DNA of 64,000 bases from Pocillopora verrucosa. Its lineage: Eukaryota > Cnidaria > Anthozoa > Scleractinia > Pocilloporidae. Under the pieces are notes generated by a model that saw only the letters and a list, made by a program, of their open reading frames with translations, was not told the origin of the DNA and made no database searches. Position numbers and translations under genes: made by a program. Shown here in pieces: positions 57,869-64,000 of the stretch (positions within the stretch are counted from its first letter, which is position 1; each line of letters starts with the position of its first letter). The stretch lies in assembly GCF_036669915.1 (NCBI RefSeq), contig NC_089315.1:14304490-14368489 (forward strand), in the 5' to 3' direction.

Positions 57869-58003
57869 CATGGAAAATGCGCGCGTACGATTTTTATTCA
57901 CGAGTTGTGTAGTATCAGAAAACCAACGAGCGAGCGCAGCGAACGAGTGAGTTTTCTGATATGTATCAACGAGTGAATGAAAATCGTACAAAGCATTTTC
58001 CAT
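57869..58003. repeat. Inverted repeat, ~54-bp arms
   Basis: CATGGAAAATGCGCGCGTACG ... AGTATCAGAAAAC (57869-57923) is reversed as GTTTTCTGATATGTATCAACG ... AAGCATTTTCCATG (57951-58003) with several mismatches. The centre is CAACGAGCGAGCGCAGCGAA. It lies about 300 bp from a Crypton-like fragment oriented toward it. Confidence 0.85.
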
Positions 58004-58101
58004 GCTGTAATGTGTTTATTTCATAGGTGCTGAGATTTTTTCGTGTTGTCTTTGGTAGACAAATAGCACAAATGGGGCGATGAAAAGCGTAAAAAGTAGT
58101 T

Positions 58102-58302
58102 CTAGGAGATAATAAATTCGCTAATGAATTTATTCAACTCAGCCGCTGGAATATCTTCAATTTTCCTGTCTTCGTCCTTCGTTTTCAAAAATCTTTCAAG
58201 CAATCTTACATCTCTTTCAGTTTTTTGAGCGGTATTTTTGTTTTCGTGTTCTAAAATGAATTCTTCAACTGAGTAAACAGAAGCGAACCTTCCCTCGGCC
58301 AT
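58102..58302 (-). pseudogene. N-terminal domain of a Crypton-type tyrosine-recombinase-like protein
   Basis: 66 codons from a real ATG (MAEGRF) with YSVEEFILEHENKNTAQKTE, LLERFLKTK, then IPAAELNKFISEFI, which I recognise as the SAM-like N-terminal domain of Crypton/ZMYM-KCTD1-type tyrosine-recombinase relatives, common in cnidarians. The frame stops at FIIS, where family members continue into the core-binding and catalytic domains; none follow. It is therefore a truncated piece carried by a short element that includes the foldback at 57869. Confidence 0.55.
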
Positions 58303-58639
58303 TTTTCAAAGCGCGCGGGTTTTGTGCAACGGCTCTCGCATGACGTTCTCTTCAGTACGTTCATTCATCATTAGTGAAATTTCGTCGTTCGCGTTGCTGA
58401 TTGGACGAACGATAATTTTTCACAGTGAAATTTTGTCGTTCGTACTCCTGATTGGCTACATTTAGAATCAGTACGAATTTTATTCACTACGGGTAAATCT
58501 TAGTACCTATAAAATAAAGAGTTTTACTATTCCATCTTGATATTCCACTTTTCCATTATCAGAATATCTCACAGTCTTTTAGGTGTATTTCCCTTATCCC
58601 CATAATGATGATATTGATCACGGAATCGTATGCTATCAA

Positions 58640-58866
58640 AAAGTTAGCATTAAATTTGGCGTCTTTTGGTTGATCGTGTTTTAATTATTATTTGTACCAT
58701 GGGAGGTGCCTCGCATGGGTCCTCACGTCCTGTTCGCACCTTCCCTTTTGACCTTATCACTTTTAATCACTTTGCACATATATTTCATTTTTTTTTTTTT
58801 GGCTGTTTAATTTTCTGTATGTAACATGTGTAATGGTCAATAAAGCTGTTAAAAAAAAAAAAAAAA
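58640..58866 (+). mobile_element. Retrotransposon 3' end with poly(A) tail
   Basis: A GC-richer stretch (ACCATGGGAGGTGCCTCGC) is followed by a T run, CAATAAAGC as polyadenylation signal (58839-58847) and a 16-A tail (58851-58866). This has the look of a LINE 3' untranslated end inserted on the plus strand. No coding part remains. Confidence 0.55.
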
Positions 58867-60251
58867 GTTCAAGGTGAAGACAAGGTCGATCCTAGAAGGC
58901 AAAAGAAGTTTATGGAAATGACTGCAAAAAGTAAAACCAGCAGCATACCACTGCATTCTTATTAGTTTTATTTTTTCATCAATTAAAACGTTGAGAAATA
59001 TTTTTATCAAAAGCCAAACTGAAAGCAACCGTATAGCAAATAGGAGCAGAAAATAAAAGAGGCCACGCTGAGCATATCCCGTATATTAATTACTTTTACC
59101 GGGAAAAGAGTTGGGATTTTCTAGTTGATATAATTGGTCCCTTTTGAGATAAGTTTTTACCCGAAAAAAATCCCCAATGAAAAAAGTAGTAATTGCTATA
59201 TGAATAAATATTTATCATTACATTACATTACATCTACAGAAATCAATAGCTGAAGATTTTCCAATACAATTTAGAATTTTTCCTTCACGAAAATAATTAT
59301 ATCACATATTGTGTTGTTACCTAGTAAAGAAATATGGTCATGAAGTGGCATTTTTTTCCATAAAAAAAAAACATATGAATGATCTTAGTACTCACAGCTG
59401 CATACATTCAAAGGCGTTCATTTCATTTCTGCGAGGCAATTGATAAAACCAATTTCATTTTAATTACTTTTTGGTTTTATATTTCATGGTAAATTATTCA
59501 TGGTTGACATTAATACTTTTATTTACTCTAGTAGGAGACTTAATTGAATTTATGATGACAAGGAAGAGTTTTAATAAACCCTTTTTATGTAATTTCCAGT
59601 TTTCAATTAAATTTTCCATTTACCCTTAATGTGTACAATACCACTCTTTTATTGATGTTAACAACAACAACAACAAAACAGAACAGACAAAACAATAATC
59701 CATTAAAAGGAAAACACTTCTGGGGATTGAGAAAAATCGTCGAAAAAGCGAACAACAGAAATATTTCGAAGTTTTGGAATCAATTTTTCTCTGGCACCAA
59801 ATTGTTTTTCGCAGGGAAAGATACTCTGATGACAAGAATTTCACCACATTTCCACCAAACAGCAGAGTCCTCGAAAGCTGAAATTTGTTGAACACAAGTA
59901 ATTGGCTTCGTTCTAGAGGTAATAAGACTTGCTCATAGGAACCTGCTTTAAAGAGTCACTTTGTGACCTTATATAGGTTATATACTACCTTTGACATACA
60001 CAGCTTACATCTGTAGTGTTTGATACGATGGAACGGAATTTTCTTAATTACATGGAAAAAGCTGTCAGCGTTTGAAGGGGGATCGCAAATTGTTGGACCA
60101 GTATGACATTGTGTGCTTCGATAATTGAAGATTATTTATTGCTAAGAATGTCTATAGTTAATATTCACCGAACATCCACAAGCTTGTACAATGCAACCAC
60201 ATTTACCTTTTTTTGGAAAAAATAAAATTCAATTCTTCTGTCATAGAAAAT
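58867..60251. other. Intergenic, upstream of receptor 4
   Basis: No gene-like frame. TCTAGAG followed by GTAATA (donor at 59918/59919) could end an upstream exon of receptor 4, but its reading frame could not be established. Confidence 0.35.
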
Positions 60252-61220
60252 ATGACAAGCCTCGATGAAGATGACGGTAGTGTGGAGGACAAGTTGTTTC
60301 TCAAAGTCCTGATTGCTCTCGTTGTTCTCTGTTCCTTTTTTGGCAATTCCGTTCTCATCCACCTCATTCGAACAGAGAACCTTCTGAAGACAACCACCAA
60401 TCATCTTGTTTTATGCCAGGCAGTAGCTGACATTTTAATTACAGTAATAAGATTACTGCATTTAGCACTACGTAAAGAATTTGTCTTGGGGTATTATTGG
60501 TTTGGAGGAATACTTGGTCTCATTACTTGCAAGTCCTATTTTCTGCTCCAATTTGCTACACCGGTGTTTTCAGTATGGCTTTTGACACTGATTGCAGTGG
60601 AACGTTTATTTGCAGTAACTCGTCCTTTGCAATGTTCTCCTCTGTCTCAACATCTGAAAAAAACGATATCTGTGATTGGAATTTGGTCTTTAGCTTCTTT
60701 TACAGACATCATTGTGCATGGAAAAGTGACAAATGATGAGGAACGTTATTATTGTGGTGTTACATTTTCGGGGACAACACTTGTTTTTTGTGCAACAAAC
60801 ATTTTTTTTTCTCTTATTATCATATCAGCTTTTTATGCGATTGTGTGTTATAAACTTTGCTCACGGAAGGTTCCAGGAGAAGGGAACAGTCAAAATCAAA
60901 GACAAGCCGAAGCAATAAAGACAGCCAGAAAAGTTACCTTGATGATGATTGTGATTATAGTATTATTCATGATCTCATGGGGTCCCTCAGAAATCGTACT
61001 TGTTTTGCAGATCTTGAAAATCACTCCCATATCTACTATTTCGGTAGACATTAGTAACTTGACTCTTCTTTTCAGCAGTTTAAATCCTTACATTTATTTC
61101 ACATTTAATCAGAGCTTTCGAAAGGCTTTTAGGGCTCTGTTTGTTCGATGTTCTCGGAAAATTGAAATTCATCGTGTTATTCCCTTTCGATCTCGAAGCA
61201 CTGAGTTGCAGCAAATATGA
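60252..61220 (+). CDS. Class A (rhodopsin-like) GPCR, receptor 4
   Basis: An intact seven-helix frame. An acceptor (CTTCTGTCATAG, ending 60246) precedes it in phase 1 as in the paralogues, so either an upstream exon supplies the start or translation begins at ATG 60252 (MTSLDEDD, giving 322 residues). Sequence left of the acceptor is probably intron. Motifs: TM1 GNSVLIHLIR; TM2 LVLCQAVAD (the cluster's NQACAD is changed to CQAVAD, as in receptor 5); TM3 cysteine LITCKSY; LIAVERLFAV (ERL for DRY); ECL2 cysteine RYYCGV; ICL3 KVPGEGNSQNQ; TM6 MISWGPS (WxP kept, C replaced by S); TM7 LNPYIYFTF; tail RSRSTELQQI. With receptor 5 it forms a sub-branch within the tandem family. Ligand unknown. Confidence 0.87.
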   Translation: MTSLDEDDGSVEDKLFLKVLIALVVLCSFFGNSVLIHLIRTENLLKTTTNHLVLCQAVADILITVIRLLHLALRKEFVLGYYWFGGILGLITCKSYFLLQFATPVFSVWLLTLIAVERLFAVTRPLQCSPLSQHLKKTISVIGIWSLASFTDIIVHGKVTNDEERYYCGVTFSGTTLVFCATNIFFSLIIISAFYAIVCYKLCSRKVPGEGNSQNQRQAEAIKTARKVTLMMIVIIVLFMISWGPSEIVLVLQILKITPISTISVDISNLTLLFSSLNPYIYFTFNQSFRKAFRALFVRCSRKIEIHRVIPFRSRSTELQQI

Positions 61221-63186
61221 AAAGGCTAAAGAATTTTATGAAGTGACTGTTATTGCTGACCCTAGAGTTAAAATTTGAATAGACAGCTTTAATTCAAAGT
61301 AAGTCCAGCATTATAAATTGGTTTGTTGGCGTTGCACTTGTATGAAATCTTTTTCATACACAGTAAACACTCTTTGCCAGCTGGTTTTAAGCAATCAAAT
61401 AGGGACGCACCCACGGGCCGATGGAAATTACTTTAAGAGATGTGGTACACAAAGGAAGCATCAAGTAATTTTATTTCGTGAACGAAGTAAAAGCTTTGAA
61501 ACGGTTCTCAAATCTTCCCCCCTGAACAGGAGCAAAAATTAAAAACACAAAGTTCGGTCTAATCAGAAATGAAAAAAAAAGTTAACAAAATATGTATTGT
61601 TTTATGTGACCATGAAAGTTCAGTTGCTTTTCAAGTAAAAGAGAGCATGAAGAGCAATCAAAATTTTATGATTACAAAGTTATGTTTATTTTGAAGAGTG
61701 CCACACACTACGGAAATAAAAACTGCAATTTTTAATTTATATTTGTACGATGGGAGTTTCAAATTAGAAATTCCCTATATGAATTTTAATCCCAAATAAA
61801 TTATTAATAAAATGAAGAAATAAAATCAAATATATGTCATTATCACAAAAAGCATGAAAATAATTAAATGATATACACGAAAGGAATTTTTCGTCTTTGC
61901 TTTACTACTATATTATAATCGCTGTAACCTCCTAAGAGGTTTCGCTGTAGAGAATGTTTGAGGTAAATATCTGGGCATAAGCTTGAAAGCTTTAAGTCGG
62001 TTTAATGAGATTGTAATCACAGTAGAGGGAGAAATGTTTAAGATGAAATTCTTGCAGTCACTTTATGCATTATGAATCAAATTTGCGGTAATCAAATTCA
62101 ATATAGACCGTTGTGTTTGACTTCTATATATAAATAAACTAACTTTCCCATCAACCTTCACTTTAAACCACTCAACTATAATCAATTGTTATGAGGTTAT
62201 ACCGGAAAAAGGAAGTCCTTTTAATCGCAGATCGTTCTCTAAGGAAAGCACTTCGTGAAAAATCCGAGCCAGGTATTGCCTCAAGAAACTCACAGAGTAA
62301 AAAATATTTTTTTAAGGCCGATACGATCTTTGATGTTTGATAGTCTACATAGCGTGAGGACAGACCCGCGAAATGAACTCCACCCTTCGTTACACAGGTA
62401 CTGATAAGATCTGTTACCATAAAATCTTTTTTCGTAGTATTTAACTCTGATTCACTTCTTTTCCTATTCTCAAAAATATCATTCTTCAAAACTCCTAGAT
62501 TTTGGGTTTTATTATGTCTTGTTGATTACGCATGGTGTGTGCGGCTAAAAGAGAAGTCATACTTTCTGGAAGTAAGAAAATTTTGTGTACATGCTAACTT
62601 CCATAAAATTCAGTAACCATCTTCATTCTTTTAAACCATTCAAGAAATACGCCTTACTCGATGGTTTGAACATATAAAACGCGCGGATATTTTGCGAGTT
62701 ACGTAGCATTCACGGGGTCTGTTTTCAGAGCCCCGTGGGCGAGGAAAAATACGAGCAATGACCAGGATGTCCGCTCCGCTCGTATTATATATGTTAAACC
62801 ATCGATAGGTGATTTATTACTATGCTATTGCTTAATTTTCTAGGTTTCTGGCCTCTAGTTTTTGAATTTTTATTCGGTCTCATCTAAGCGTAGTGCCGAT
62901 TGCAAAAGGCGTGCGTGAAAGAAGAAAACAACACAAAGAAACCATTCAAGTGTGCTTGATGACCAAAAGAGATTCCTATGGGCTTCGTAGTTCGTTTCTA
63001 AAAAAACATGATGTCATAAAAAAAAGGAACAGAAGGCAAAGATTGCGCAGATCGTTTCTGTCCGTATTTTGCCCTATTTCACAATGTAACACCTTGGTAT
63101 ATTTGTTACGTTCCACGCACGCATTTCATTAAAATGATGCGCAAGTAGAAAAAATAAATCATATTATTTCCATGTTTCTCTCATAG
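61221..63186. other. Intergenic between receptors 4 and 5
   Basis: No convincing gene; a 146-bp TIR element is listed separately. The minus-strand frame at 62172-62489 has no recognisable features. The right edge is the acceptor of receptor 5. Confidence 0.4.
62659..62804. mobile_element. Short TIR element, 146 bp
   Basis: CGATGGTTTGAACATATAAAA at the left is inverted at the right (TTATATATGTTAAACCATCG) with small differences. The inside also holds CGGGGTCTGTTTTCAGAGCCCCG, itself a perfect-stem hairpin. Non-coding MITE-like foldback. Confidence 0.75.
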
Positions 63187-64000
63187 AGAATGCAGCAAGC
63201 GTCATTGAGGTACCCAATATTGACTTCATGCTGCCGTTTACTATTCCTTTTCTTGGTTCAATATTCGGCAATTCCGTCCTCATCCACATCATACGAACAG
63301 ATAACTCTCTGAAGACCACTATTAACTGTCTGATTCTATACCAAGCAGTGGCCGACCTTTTGATATCAGTAGCAAGGCTGATAGATATTTTACTTCCTAT
63401 TAATTATACACTTGGACATCTCTGGTTTGGCGGCCTCGCGGGTACCATTACTTGCAAGTTTTATCATTTTTTGCTGCTTCTTCCACCGGTGTTTTCAGTT
63501 TGGCTCTTAGTCATGATTGCTGTTGAGCGCTTCTATGCAGTAACTCGCCCCCTGCAATTATCACCTCTGTCACGTCATTTGAAAAAATTCATTATTGGAA
63601 TATGGATTTGGTGTTCAGCTTCTTTGTTAGACATCATTGTACATGGATTTTCGACAAAAAATGGAGAACGTTATTATTGCAATTTGAAATTTTGGTGGAT
63701 ATCGATGGCTTTCTGTCTGTTTAATACTGTTCTTTGTCTTTTTCTGATTGCTGTCCTGTACGCAATCGTGAGTTACGAACTGTGGCTACGTAAGGTTCCA
63801 GGAGAAGGAAACAGTCGTAACCAAAGACAAGCCGAAGCCAGGAGGACAGCAAAAAGAATCACGCTGATGATGATTGGTATTGTCCTTTTGTATTTTATCT
63901 GCTGGGTTTCTACAGAAATGGTGATCACAGTGCATTTCTGGAAAGCGCAGTTGCCAGAAAGCGTTTTTCGACTGTGTAGCAATTTAATTGTTCTTTTCAG
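63187..64000 (+). CDS. Class A GPCR, receptor 5, 3' end outside the window
   Basis: An exon starting after an acceptor (TTTCTCTCATAG, ending 63186) in phase 1, open with no stop to the window edge (271 codons). It has ENAAS at the start, TM1 GNSVLIHIIR, TM2 LILYQAVAD, TM3 cysteine TITCKFY, IAVERFYAV, ECL2 cysteine RYYCNL, ICL3 KVPGEGNSRNQ and TM6 FICWVS (CWxP with S for P). TM7 and the tail lie beyond the window. It has no ATG at its start, so an upstream exon is expected; the first internal ATG (63229) lies just before TM1. It is the closest paralogue of receptor 4 (shared QAVAD and DIIVHG in TM4/ECL2). Confidence 0.85.

Overview
The window looks like nuclear DNA from a cnidarian, most likely an anthozoan such as a stony coral. 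This rests on AT-rich DNA with spliced genes (GT/AG introns), a tandem family of rhodopsin-type receptors, a giant TPR-CHAT (TTC28-like) protein, a PIF1 exon, and many mobile-element remnants of kinds common in cnidarian genomes. No bacterial operon, rRNA, tRNA gene or CRISPR array was seen. Family assignments come from recognised motifs, not from searches.

Layout. 0-5.3 kb: a terminal exon of an RPA1-like single-strand-DNA-binding protein, a 250-bp tandem array seeded from its 3' end (one unit carries a MITE), a dead PIF1/Helitron-type helicase and a second, dead RPA-like copy. 6.27-9.67 kb: a terminal-inverted-repeat transposon with a broken DDE integrase and a GCGATCGC minisatellite; it abuts a receptor relic. 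9.7-23.1 kb: receptor cluster part 1 (two relics, three intact class A GPCRs), all on the plus strand. 25.2-29.1 kb: a segment bounded by inverted AATTCCTAGG arrays, holding a small zinc-finger gene and a divergent decayed gene. 29.3-30.2 kb: decayed gene of an unnamed cnidarian family. 32.6-33.3 kb: the 5' exon of PIF1 helicase on the minus strand, with lesions. 36.6-42.3 kb: a two-exon TPR-CHAT gene on the minus strand with 24 near-identical 40-residue TPRs. 42.5-54.3 kb: repeat-rich, no convincing gene. 54.3-64 kb: receptor cluster part 2, with a receptor pseudogene split by a LINE, an intact GPCR, and a GPCR cut off by the window edge.

How they relate. The receptors are paralogues: all plus strand, with shared ICL3 (VPGEG) and tail motifs, and most show a phase-1 acceptor just before TM1. 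They presumably sense peptide or small-molecule ligands at the cell surface. The TPR-CHAT protein is the best candidate for an unusual system: a caspase-like protease domain with an intact His/Cys dyad, fused to a superhelix that is being homogenised at DNA level. The other notable material is mobile DNA caught in informative states (filled versus empty sites, nested insertions, foldbacks).
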